Of a stretch of 15,963 nt of DNA, positions 1 through 6,236 are shown one piece after another (within the stretch, counting starts at the first letter, position 1; every line of letters begins with the position of its first letter). The position numbers and the translations under genes were made by a program. The stretch lies in contig PFJA01000064.1 in assembly GCA_002782905.1 (NCBI GenBank), positions 1 to 15,963 of the forward strand, given 5' to 3'. Below the pieces are notes generated by a model that was not told where the DNA came from, did no database searches, and worked only from the letters and a program-made list of their open reading frames with translations. Source of the stretch: Lysobacterales bacterium CG_4_10_14_3_um_filter_64_11 (GTDB lineage: Bacteria; Pseudomonadota; Gammaproteobacteria; Xanthomonadales; Xanthomonadaceae).

Positions 1-279
1 GTTCCCTGGCGCTGTCGCGGGCACTTTGGCGGCCGCCGCCGCGCGCGTATCGGGTGCGCTCGGCGAAAAAACCTGTGCATTGTCTGCCGCTGGCCGCGTC
101 GATGTGCCGCAGCGGCCACAGAATGCCGCCCCGGGGCGCAATGGCGTAGCACAGTTCGCGCACTGGCTGACGACATCCGGCGAAGCGGGCTTCACGGCTA
201 TACCGCTCAGATCGTGGCCACAATTTCGACAAAAGCGGGCGTGCTCGGCATTTGCCGTTTTACAGTCTGGACAATCCAT
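1..279 (-). CDS. Double zinc-ribbon protein, N-terminal part (cut by window edge)
   Basis: The minus-strand frame starts with ATG at 279 and stays open for 93 codons to base 1, so the C-terminus is missing. Two Cys4 ribbons are visible. The first has C3-x2-C6 and C17-x2-C20, the second C40-x2-C43 and C54-x2-C57, each closed by a Gly after the last cysteine, as in zinc-ribbon/DZR domains. After residue 60 the chain becomes an Ala/Pro-rich linker, so another domain, perhaps a membrane segment, may follow outside the window. A purine-rich ribosome binding site (GGGAGAGG) lies just upstream. The start is 33 bases after the stop of the upstream zinc-ribbon membrane gene, which suggests one operon. 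Zinc binding is inferred from the cysteine spacing; the partner and function are unknown. Confidence 0.75.
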   Translation of the reverse strand, partial: MDCPDCKTANAEHARFCRNCGHDLSGIAVKPASPDVVSQCANCATPLRPGAAFCGRCGTSTRPAADNAQVFSPSAPDTRAAAAAKVPATAPGN

Positions 280-312
280 TTGGCCCCTCTCCCAAAGCCG
301 GGAAAGCCGCGG

Positions 313-1455
313 CTAACCACCGTGGCCCGGCTGTTTGTGGCCGCACGAACCGCAGAACACATCGTCGGCGGTCACCGGCGATTGGCAATTCGAGCACACC
401 GTAGCCACCGCGTTCGGCGTGGCGGCTTGCTGTTGCCGCTCCTGCCAGCTCTTTTGCGCTGCCGCCGTGTGCTGCCTGGCCTGCTCGCGCGCCGCTTCGG
501 CTTTACTCTTGATCTTCTGCGCCTGTTGGCGCAACGCGCCTTCCATGTCGCTGGCGTCGATGTCGGCCGCAAACTGCAAATAGATCAGGCAATTGCCACT
601 GATCGCGATCAGCAACACCGCCATCGTCGCGGCACCGATCAACAGGCCGGAGCCTACCGCTGCGGCGGCAATGTGGCCACCACCCGAACGTGACATGCCT
701 TGCAACATATAAAGTGCATCGCTAACGCCCATCGGCCGCGGTATGTCGATGATCAGCGCCGAGAGCGCGGAAGTCATGCCGATACCGCTGAACACCACGC
801 CGAACAGAATGCTGCTGGCGAACAGCAGCAGCAAGAACAGCAGCGACTGGCTGAGAACCACCTTGAGCAGATCAAGGCGTGCCACCTTGGCGAGTTTGGC
901 CAGCGTCTGCAGCACCCCACTACCGTCCCAGATCGCCGGTGCCGCGAGCGGATTGACCACGAACAGCACGACGAAACCGAACAGGCCAAACACCAATGCG
1001 ACCAGCGGGAACACCACCAGATAAAGCAACGGTCCAAGGACCGGTATCTTGGTCAGAAACAGCACAATCAGCGCGCCTACCCAGATCACGGCATAGATCA
1101 ACAGCAGCGCCAGGAACAGCAACAACAAGCGCCCCAATGCGGCGACCCCGGCGAACAACAGGCCAGTAAACGGCCGTTGCGCGATGCCACGCGCTTGATC
1201 GAGCAAACTGGTGCCGGCGGCAGAAATTCCCACCATGAACAGCAGCGCTGCGACGATGAAACCCACCGCCGCTAACAGCATGCCAACACTGCCCATACCC
1301 CACATTTGCATACGAATCGAGAAATATCCGGCCACTGCCGCCACCACGCCAGCCGCCAAGCCGCCAAGCAGCAAGGCGGCATAAGCGCGGCCGTTGCGGA
1401 TCGCGTCCAGCGCACGCAACAGACTCGGGACATCGCTACTGATACTCAAGGACAT
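313..1455 (-). CDS. Multi-pass membrane protein with C-terminal zinc ribbon
   Basis: This is a 380-residue protein. Hydrophobic segments lie at about residues 24-47, 56-81, 98-134 (long enough for a helical hairpin), 138-168, 200-226 and 262-296. A charged, Gln/Ala-rich helical linker follows (about 303-350). The protein ends in a Cys4 zinc ribbon (C354-x2-C357, C368-x2-C371) with a short Gly/His tail. I chose the ATG at 1455 because the hydrophobic core begins soon after it and a G-rich stretch precedes it. The frame stays open further upstream to 1677, but that part is Arg/Cys/Trp-rich and looks noncoding. The gene is probably co-transcribed with the double zinc-ribbon gene 33 bases downstream. 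I do not recognise a named family. The ribbon is probably cytoplasmic and could bind protein or nucleic acid; that is inference. Confidence 0.85.
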   Translation of the reverse strand: MSLSISSDVPSLLRALDAIRNGRAYAALLLGGLAAGVVAAVAGYFSIRMQMWGMGSVGMLLAAVGFIVAALLFMVGISAAGTSLLDQARGIAQRPFTGLLFAGVAALGRLLLLFLALLLIYAVIWVGALIVLFLTKIPVLGPLLYLVVFPLVALVFGLFGFVVLFVVNPLAAPAIWDGSGVLQTLAKLAKVARLDLLKVVLSQSLLFLLLLFASSILFGVVFSGIGMTSALSALIIDIPRPMGVSDALYMLQGMSRSGGGHIAAAAVGSGLLIGAATMAVLLIAISGNCLIYLQFAADIDASDMEGALRQQAQKIKSKAEAAREQARQHTAAAQKSWQERQQQAATPNAVATVCSNCQSPVTADDVFCGSCGHKQPGHGG

Positions 1456-1496
1456 TTGCTGCACCCCCGAAATGCGCGATCGCCTCGACCCGCACG

Positions 1497-1513
1497 CGTT
1501 GCTGCAAGCAACG
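1497..1513 (-). other. Small hairpin in the leader of the zinc-ribbon operon
   Basis: CGTTGCT (1497-1503) and AGCAACG (1507-1513) are perfect inverted repeats around a 3-base loop. The hairpin lies about 40 bases upstream of the ATG at 1455. No T-run follows on either strand, so it is not an intrinsic terminator. It could be a leader structure or an operator, or chance. Confidence 0.3.
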
Positions 1514-1648
1514 TCACTGCGATCGCACTCATCACTGCCGATCCAACTGCAACAGAAGCCACGGAATCGAATCGGCAATGCTACCGACCGCCTCCAGCGC
1601 TCCCCCTGTTGACGACACCACAAGCCGCTGCCCGCCGCCACCCGCTCG

Positions 1649-1677
1649 ATCCTAGCGTCGCCACCGCCGCCGCGCAA
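1649..1677 (-). promoter_or_regulatory. Candidate sigma70-type promoter for the zinc-ribbon operon
   Basis: Read on the minus strand, TTGCGC (1672-1677) is followed after exactly 17 bases by TAGGAT (1649-1654), a reasonable match to -35/-10 boxes. It lies between the terminator of the upstream gene and the zinc-ribbon membrane gene. It would give a 5' leader of about 190 bases, which is long. That leader holds a perfect 7-bp stem with a 3-base loop (1497-1513). The call rests on motif matching only. Confidence 0.35.
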
Positions 1678-1700
1678 GCGGTTACCACAGCGGTATCAGC

Positions 1701-1726
1701 AAAAACGCGGGCTCAAGCCCGCCGTT
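1701..1726 (-). terminator. Rho-independent terminator after the BPSS1780-family gene
   Basis: On the minus strand a GC-rich stem (GGCGGGC against GCCCGC, extended by an AAC/GTT pairing across a one-base bulge) closes on a TTGA loop. It is followed at once by GTTTTT (the A-run at 1701-1705 on the plus strand). It begins about 25 bases after the stop of the membrane gene that ends at 1751. Position, stem and T-run all fit an intrinsic terminator, separating this gene from the zinc-ribbon operon. Confidence 0.8.
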
Positions 1727-1750
1727 ATCTTGACATCCTGCCAACAGCGA

Positions 1751-2689
1751 TCACATCTCCGCCTGCACCTGCTGCGGCGGCTCAGTCGCCGGCGGCTGCT
1801 CATCGCTGAACATGTCGCGCCACGACAGATAAATGCCGCCGAACATCAGGGTGAATACCAGCGCGATCGCGAACAGGAACAGCAGCAGCGCGATCAGCCT
1901 GCCGAGCGCCTTGGCGATGAATGCGGCGATCATCACCAGCAAGGTGCCGGCCAGTGCCAGCACGATGATGCCGACGAACAGGCCAACGGCCAATATCAAA
2001 CCGGCCACGGTCAGGGGCAATACATTGACTACCGAGGCACGCAGACTGGCAATCACCGCCGACAGCGGCTCGCGGCGCTGAAACTGCACTTGCGCAATGG
2101 CGTACATCTGCGCGGTGAAGGCAAAAAAGCCCAATGCCAGGCCGGACACAAACAACAACCCGCCGTGCTCGGGCACCGGTGGCGCGATGATGACGCCTTT
2201 CATCATCGAGGCCATGTAGTTGCCGTACTGCACCAGATAATCGGCACCGCCGAACCAGCGCGTGAACAGCAGATTGAGGGCACTCGACAGCACCTGCACC
2301 AGACCGATGCTGGCCAATGCCCTGGCCTGGCCGCCGTTCAATCCGGCGAGAATGCCTGTTACGCCAACGGGGCGCCCGCGATCGACTTCGCGCAGCACAT
2401 GCAGCAAGCCGGCAAACAACACCGGTTGCGCGAATATCAGCACCAGTACCGGCAACGCCATCAGCACCCAGGACGCGTTGAACGGCAGGCCGAGCGAGTG
2501 CTCGCTGCCATCCATCGCGACCAGCACTGCGCCGGGAATCGCGGCGAGAAAACTCAGCACTACCAGCAAAAACAAGCCAAGCAGCATGGCGCTGAGCACC
2601 AGCCCGGGGCGGCGGCCGGCAACATCCAGCGACTGGGTAACCCAGTTCAGGCCCTTGCTGGCGGCTACGGTGTGGATGGGCGTTGGCAT
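1751..2689 (-). CDS. BPSS1780-family membrane protein
   Basis: This is a 312-residue, highly hydrophobic protein. The N-terminus has a short amphipathic stretch with a GLNWVTQ-type segment (residues 13-19) before the first membrane helix, resembling the start of the BPSS1780/DUF4013-like family. Membrane segments lie at about 31-60, 73-97, 124-142, 176-198, 220-250 and 252-287. The end of the last helix reads YLSWRDMF, which matches the family's usual Y-x-x-(Y/W)-RD-(I/M)-F ending. A short acidic, Pro/Gln-rich tail follows. I chose the ATG at 2689 because AGGA lies 10 bases upstream; an in-frame GTG at 2737 has no such site. The gene is divergent from glyQ and ends in its own terminator, so it is probably monocistronic. 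The function is unknown; it presumably sits in the inner membrane. Confidence 0.82.
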   Translation of the reverse strand: MPTPIHTVAASKGLNWVTQSLDVAGRRPGLVLSAMLLGLFLLVVLSFLAAIPGAVLVAMDGSEHSLGLPFNASWVLMALPVLVLIFAQPVLFAGLLHVLREVDRGRPVGVTGILAGLNGGQARALASIGLVQVLSSALNLLFTRWFGGADYLVQYGNYMASMMKGVIIAPPVPEHGGLLFVSGLALGFFAFTAQMYAIAQVQFQRREPLSAVIASLRASVVNVLPLTVAGLILAVGLFVGIIVLALAGTLLVMIAAFIAKALGRLIALLLFLFAIALVFTLMFGGIYLSWRDMFSDEQPPATEPPQQVQAEM

Positions 2690-2775
2690 GCTTGTGCGAT
2701 CCTGGTCGGGGTAAGCGGTGTGGTGCAGGTTTACCACGCACGCCGATATTCGGCCAGCGCGCGCAACAGGGCCGT

Positions 2776-2781
2776 TATACT
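2776..2781 (+). promoter_or_regulatory. Candidate -10 box for glyQ
   Basis: TATACT matches the sigma70 -10 consensus at five of six positions. It lies 29 bases before the glyQ ATG, predicting a short leader of roughly 20-25 bases. No recognisable -35 box is present at 15-19 bases upstream, so this promoter is either weak or activator-dependent, or the call is wrong. Confidence 0.35.
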
Positions 2782-2805
2782 ACCCGGCCATCGCGTCGCT
2801 GACAG
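2777..2805 (-). promoter_or_regulatory. Candidate promoter for the BPSS1780-family gene, overlapping the glyQ -10
   Basis: On the minus strand CTGTCA (2800-2805) is separated by 17 bases from TAGTAT (2777-2782), each matching four of six consensus bases. It would start transcription near 2770, about 80 bases before the ATG at 2689. Five of its six -10 bases also belong to the plus-strand TATACT box of glyQ, so the two polymerases could not occupy the site together. The call is motif-based. Confidence 0.4.
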
Positions 2806-2810
2806 CCACC

Positions 2811-3713
2811 ATGCCCGCACCCACCTTTCAACAAGTGATTTCCCGGCTCAATCAGTATTGGGATGCGCAGGGCTGCGCCCTGATTCAACCGCTCGATCTG
2901 GAGGTCGGCGCCGGCACGTTTCATCCGGCCACGTTTTTGCGCGCGCTCGGGCCGGAACCGTGGAATGCCGCCTACGTGCAGCCATGCCGCCGCCCCACCG
3001 ATGGCCGTTATGGTGAGAATCCCAATCGCCTGCAACGCTATTACCAGTATCAGGTGGTGATGAAGCCCAGCCCCGACGACATCGTCGAGCGCTATTTCAA
3101 CTCGCTCAAGGCACTCGGCATCGACCCCGAGGTACACGACCTGCGCCTGGTTGAGGACAACTGGGAATCACCGACACTGGGTGCCTGGGGCCTGGGCTGG
3201 GAGGTCTGGCTCAACGGCATGGAAGTCACCCAGTTCACTTACTTCCAGCAAGCCGGCGGCCTTGAATGCAAGCCGGTGCTGGGCGAGATCACTTACGGCC
3301 TGGAACGCCTGTGCATGGCCTTGCAGAATGTCGATAACGTGTTCGACATCGTCTGGACGCACGGCCCGCAGGGCGTGGTGACCTACCGCGACGTGTATCA
3401 CCAGAACGAGGTCGAGCAGAGCAGCTACAACTTCGAACATGCCGACGTCGCTGAGCTGTTCCACCGTTTTGACGCCTGCGAGCGCGAGGCGCTGGTGCTG
3501 GTCGAACACGGCCTGCCGCTGCCGGCCTACGATCAGGTGTGCAAGGCCAGCCACAGCTTCAACCTGCTCGATGCACGCCGTGCGATTTCGGTCACCGAAC
3601 GCCAGCGCTATATCCTGCGTGTGCGAACGCTGTCGCGCGCGGTGGCCGAGGCGTATTACGCGCAGCGCGAAAAACTGGGGTTTCCGGGGTTGAAGCCGCA
3701 GGTCGCCGCATGA
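2811..3713 (+). CDS. glyQ: Glycine--tRNA ligase, alpha subunit
   Basis: This is the 300-residue alpha chain of the bacterial alpha2beta2 glycyl-tRNA synthetase, the catalytic class II core that forms glycyl-adenylate and charges tRNA-Gly in the cytoplasm. The family is highly conserved, and its typical blocks are all visible. These are TFQQVI near the start, the QPCRRPTDGRYGENPNRLQ region with YYQYQVV (residues 57-83), the LGAWGLGWEVWL/GMEVTQFTYFQQ block, and EITYGLERLCMAL. The length matches the usual 300 or so residues. The ATG at 2811 gives the standard N-terminus. The ribosome binding site is weak (GACAGCCACC precedes the ATG), fitting a short leader. Its partner gene glyS follows after 256 bases rather than directly, because a repeat element lies between them. 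Confidence 0.98.
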   Translation: MPAPTFQQVISRLNQYWDAQGCALIQPLDLEVGAGTFHPATFLRALGPEPWNAAYVQPCRRPTDGRYGENPNRLQRYYQYQVVMKPSPDDIVERYFNSLKALGIDPEVHDLRLVEDNWESPTLGAWGLGWEVWLNGMEVTQFTYFQQAGGLECKPVLGEITYGLERLCMALQNVDNVFDIVWTHGPQGVVTYRDVYHQNEVEQSSYNFEHADVAELFHRFDACEREALVLVEHGLPLPAYDQVCKASHSFNLLDARRAISVTERQRYILRVRTLSRAVAEAYYAQREKLGFPGLKPQVAA

Positions 3714-3771
3714 GCGTCGCTCGCAAGGACGACTGCGATGCCATTCGGCGCGCTGGCGAGTCGCTTCACGC

Positions 3772-3861
3772 CGTCTTTCCCGCGAAAACGGGAATCCAGC
3801 CGCGATCGGCACCGACTGCAAGCCACAAAGGCACTGGATGCCCGCTTTCGCGGGCATGACG
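3772..3861. repeat. MITE-like inverted-repeat element between glyQ and glyS
   Basis: Two 28-base arms, 3772-3799 and 3834-3861, are inverted repeats of each other with four mismatches around a 34-base centre. Each arm is itself a small hairpin: CCCG...CGGG on the left, and CCCGC TTTC GCGGG on the right. Translated backwards, the arms give the familiar spurious peptides of the type HARESGHP and PVFAGKT. These mark a widely dispersed family of noncoding palindromic repeats in proteobacterial genomes. The element accounts for most of the structure in the 256-base gap. It could fold in the glyQ-glyS transcript and lower readthrough or stabilise mRNA ends; that is inference. I see no transposase. 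Confidence 0.8.
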
Positions 3862-3969
3862 CGATGAGCAATTTTCCGCTGACTGAACGGTATTGACGTG
3901 GACTCCAGCGTTGGTTGGGGCGACGGCTTGATCGATGACCGTGTAAATGCGCTGTACTGAGGATTGGAC

Positions 3970-6171
3970 ATGAGTACCGACAAACCCCTGCTGATCGAAC
4001 TGGGCACCGAGGAACTGCCGGTCAAGGCGTTGCCGGAACTGGCGCAGGCGCTGTTCGATGGCGTGCTGGCCGGCCTCGAAAAACGTGGCATTGCGTTCGA
4101 ACGCGGCGATGCACGGCCGCTGTATACGCCGCGACGACTGGCGGTGCGGCTGCCGGCGGTGGCGTTGCGGCAACCCGATCGGCACAGCGAGATGCTGGGG
4201 CCGTATCTCAACATCGCGCTCGATGGCAACGGCCAGCCGACCCCAGCGTTGCGCGGTTTCGCCGCCAAGGCCGGAGTGGAATGGGGCGCGCTGGGCCGGG
4301 TCAGCGACGCCAAGGGCGAGCGCTTCGTGCATCGCGCCAGCGTGGCCGGTGTGGATAGCGCCAGCCTGCTGCCGGATATCGTGCGCGAGGCGATCGCCGC
4401 CATGCCGATCGCCAAGCCGATGCGCTGGGGTGATCATGCCTTCGCGTTCGCGCGACCGCTGCACTGGCTGGTGCTGCTGCTGGGCGACCAGGTCATCGAT
4501 GGCGAGGTGTTCGGCATTCGTGCCGACCGCATGAGCCGCGGCCATCGCTTCCATTTCGCCAAACCGGTGTGGATTGGCAGCGCCGACGATTACGTCGAAG
4601 CATTGCGGCAAGCCAAGGTGCTGGTCGACCCGATCGAGCGCCGCGACAACATTCGCGCGCAGGTCGAGGCCGCCGCCGCCGCGGTGAACGGCCACGCGCG
4701 CGTCAGCGAGGACAACCTGCAACAGGTCAACGCGCTGGTGGAATGGCCGCGCGCGGTAACATGCAGCTTCGAGCAAGCGTTCCTGCGCGTGCCGCAAGAA
4801 GCGCTGATTTCGACCATGGAAGCGAACCAGAAATTCTTCCCGGTGCTCGACGACGAAGGCCGCCTCAGCGCCCACTTCATCGCCGTTGCCAACATCGAAT
4901 CGCGCGACGAGGCGCAGGTTCGCCACGGCTACGAGCGGGTGATCCGGCCACGCTTCGCCGATGCCGCATTCTTCTTCGACGCCGATTGCAAGCAAGGGTT
5001 GGCGGCGATGAATGCCGGGCTGGCCAGCGTGACCTACCAGCACAAGCTGGGCAGCTATGCCGACAAGGTGTTGCGCGTAGGCGAACTCGCGGCGGTCATC
5101 GCCGCGCAGGTCGGCGTCGATCCGACGCTGGCGCGGCGTGCGGCGGAGCTGTCGAAAGCCGATCTGCAATCGCGGTTGGTCAACGAGTTCCCGGAATTGC
5201 AGGGCATCGCCGGGCGCTACTACGCCGCTGCGGCTGGCGAGCCGGCCGAAGTGGCGGCCGCGCTCGACGAGGCGTACATGCCGCGCTTCGGCGGCGATGT
5301 GATTGCGCCGTCCAGACTCGGCCAGGTGCTGGCCATTGCCGAACGTCTGGATACGCTGGCCGGGGGTTTTGCCGCCGGGCTCAAGCCGACCGGCAACAAG
5401 GACCCATTCGCACTGCGGCGCAATGCGCTGGGCTTGGCGCGAACGATCATCGAAGCGCAACTGGACATCGACCTCGCAAAATGTCTGCGTGGTGCGATTT
5501 GTCTCACGGGTCTGACAATTGTTGGAGTGGAGCGTGATCGCGCTGTCCTGCTTTTTCGTCAACTGAATGAGCGCGGATTTCTGGTCGATCAGGTTCAACT
5601 GGATTCATTCGAGCGAGAGACGGAGTCAAGGGAGATCAGTCTGTGGCCCGAGCGTCTGCACGAACTCTACGACTTTATCCTCGACCGCCTGCGCCACTAC
5701 ACCGCCGAGCAAGGCGTGCCCGCCGCCCACTTCGAGGCGGCGGCCAGTCTGCGCCCCGCCTCGCTGCTCGACTTCGGGCGCCGGCTCATGGCGATCGGCG
5801 AGTTCGTGAAGCTGCCGGAGGCCGAGGCGCTGGCCGCCGCCAACAAGCGCATCGGCAATATCCTGAAGAAAGCTGCAGGCGAGATTCCCGAACACATCGA
5901 ACGTTCGCGCCTGCGTGAACCGGCGGAGATCGCGCTGGCCGAATCGGTGGAATCGGCAATCCGCGAAACCGACGCCGCGCTGGCCGCGCACGATTACCTG
6001 GCGGTGCTGTCGCGGCTGGCGTGGTTGCGCCAGCCGGTCGACGCATTCTTCGATACGGTGATGGTGATGGCCGATGACGAAGCGCTGCGCGAGAACCGCC
6101 TCGCCCTGCTCAAGCGTCTGCACGATCGTTTCGTCGCGGTCGCCGACATTTCGCAGCTGGCGAGTGGCTGA
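3970..6171 (+). CDS. glyS: Glycine--tRNA ligase, beta subunit (with unusual internal insertion)
   Basis: This is the beta chain of glycyl-tRNA synthetase, needed for tRNA-Gly recognition. It is 733 residues, against roughly 690-700 in relatives. The start is the ATG at 3970, preceded at 6 bases by GAGGA (3959-3963), giving the expected LLIELGTEELP at residues 7-17. Other family blocks include VPQEALISTMEANQKFFPVLD, NEFPELQGIAGRYYA, KPTGNKDPFALRRNALGLAR (about residues 473-492), AAANKRIGNILKK (about 620-632) and a C-terminal DALR-type anticodon-binding region with ADDEALRENRLALLKRL. Between residues about 503 and 558 the sequence is unlike the family and about 35-40 residues longer. Its DNA has clearly lower GC than the flanks. 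The frame is intact on both sides, so the protein should be functional. It is probably expressed with glyQ. Confidence 0.97.
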   Translation: MSTDKPLLIELGTEELPVKALPELAQALFDGVLAGLEKRGIAFERGDARPLYTPRRLAVRLPAVALRQPDRHSEMLGPYLNIALDGNGQPTPALRGFAAKAGVEWGALGRVSDAKGERFVHRASVAGVDSASLLPDIVREAIAAMPIAKPMRWGDHAFAFARPLHWLVLLLGDQVIDGEVFGIRADRMSRGHRFHFAKPVWIGSADDYVEALRQAKVLVDPIERRDNIRAQVEAAAAAVNGHARVSEDNLQQVNALVEWPRAVTCSFEQAFLRVPQEALISTMEANQKFFPVLDDEGRLSAHFIAVANIESRDEAQVRHGYERVIRPRFADAAFFFDADCKQGLAAMNAGLASVTYQHKLGSYADKVLRVGELAAVIAAQVGVDPTLARRAAELSKADLQSRLVNEFPELQGIAGRYYAAAAGEPAEVAAALDEAYMPRFGGDVIAPSRLGQVLAIAERLDTLAGGFAAGLKPTGNKDPFALRRNALGLARTIIEAQLDIDLAKCLRGAICLTGLTIVGVERDRAVLLFRQLNERGFLVDQVQLDSFERETESREISLWPERLHELYDFILDRLRHYTAEQGVPAAHFEAAASLRPASLLDFGRRLMAIGEFVKLPEAEALAAANKRIGNILKKAAGEIPEHIERSRLREPAEIALAESVESAIRETDAALAAHDYLAVLSRLAWLRQPVDAFFDTVMVMADDEALRENRLALLKRLHDRFVAVADISQLASG
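5476..5643 (+). other. Low-GC, in-frame extra segment inside glyS
   Basis: This stretch encodes GlyS residues about 503-558, between the conserved LDIDL helix and the conserved LYDFILDRLR helix. Relatives have roughly 25-31 residues between these landmarks; here there are 65. By hand count about 51% of a 165-base core is G or C, against a visibly higher content on both sides. Codons such as TTT, TGT, ATT and GGA appear here and are rare in the rest of the gene. No flanking direct repeat or inverted end was found. It may be an acquired insert, a lineage-specific surface loop, or a fast-evolving linker. Confidence 0.65.
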
Positions 6172-6197
6172 TCGACGTGTTGTTGGGGAGCGCGCTC

Positions 6198-6236
6198 ATG
6201 CCGGCTTCAGTGGCGAGCCGTATCGTGGCACGATGA
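6198..6236 (+). CDS. Possible 12-residue leader ORF coupled to tamA
   Basis: An ATG at 6198 follows GGGGAG (6185-6190) by 7 bases, the best ribosome binding site in the glyS-tamA gap. The ORF reads MPASVASRIVAR and stops with a TGA whose T and G are part of the tamA start (ATGA at 6233-6236). tamA itself has no clear Shine-Dalgarno sequence. The arrangement would suit translational coupling, where ribosomes ending here restart on tamA. Such a short ORF can also occur by chance. Confidence 0.3.
   Translation: MPASVASRIVAR

Noticed and set aside
1456..1677. N-terminal extension of the zinc-ribbon membrane protein to 1677
   Set aside because: The extra 74 residues are rich in Arg, Cys and Trp with no hydrophobic or conserved pattern, and they cover the likely promoter region. 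The ATG at 1455 fits better.
1730..3016. A 428-codon plus-strand open frame opposite the BPSS1780-family gene and into glyQ
   Set aside because: The translation is dominated by Gln, His and Arg, the usual pattern of the reverse strand of a hydrophobic gene, and it overlaps two well-supported genes.
3891..3950. Possible internal promoter for glyS (TTGACG at 3893-3898)
   Set aside because: No acceptable -10 box is found at 15-19 bases from it, and other box pairs in the gap have wrong spacing.
3766..5598. A 610-codon minus-strand open frame antisense to glyS
   Set aside because: It lies opposite a clearly recognised glyS. Its translation is Arg/His/Gln-rich with no family motifs, and its end runs through the noncoding repeat. 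Long antisense frames are expected in GC-rich genes.
6074..6232. Extension of the TamA frame upstream into glyS
   Set aside because: It would overlap the conserved glyS C-terminus by about 100 bases, and the added residues are Arg/Ser/Cys-rich without resemblance to TamA. The ATG at 6233 is preferred.
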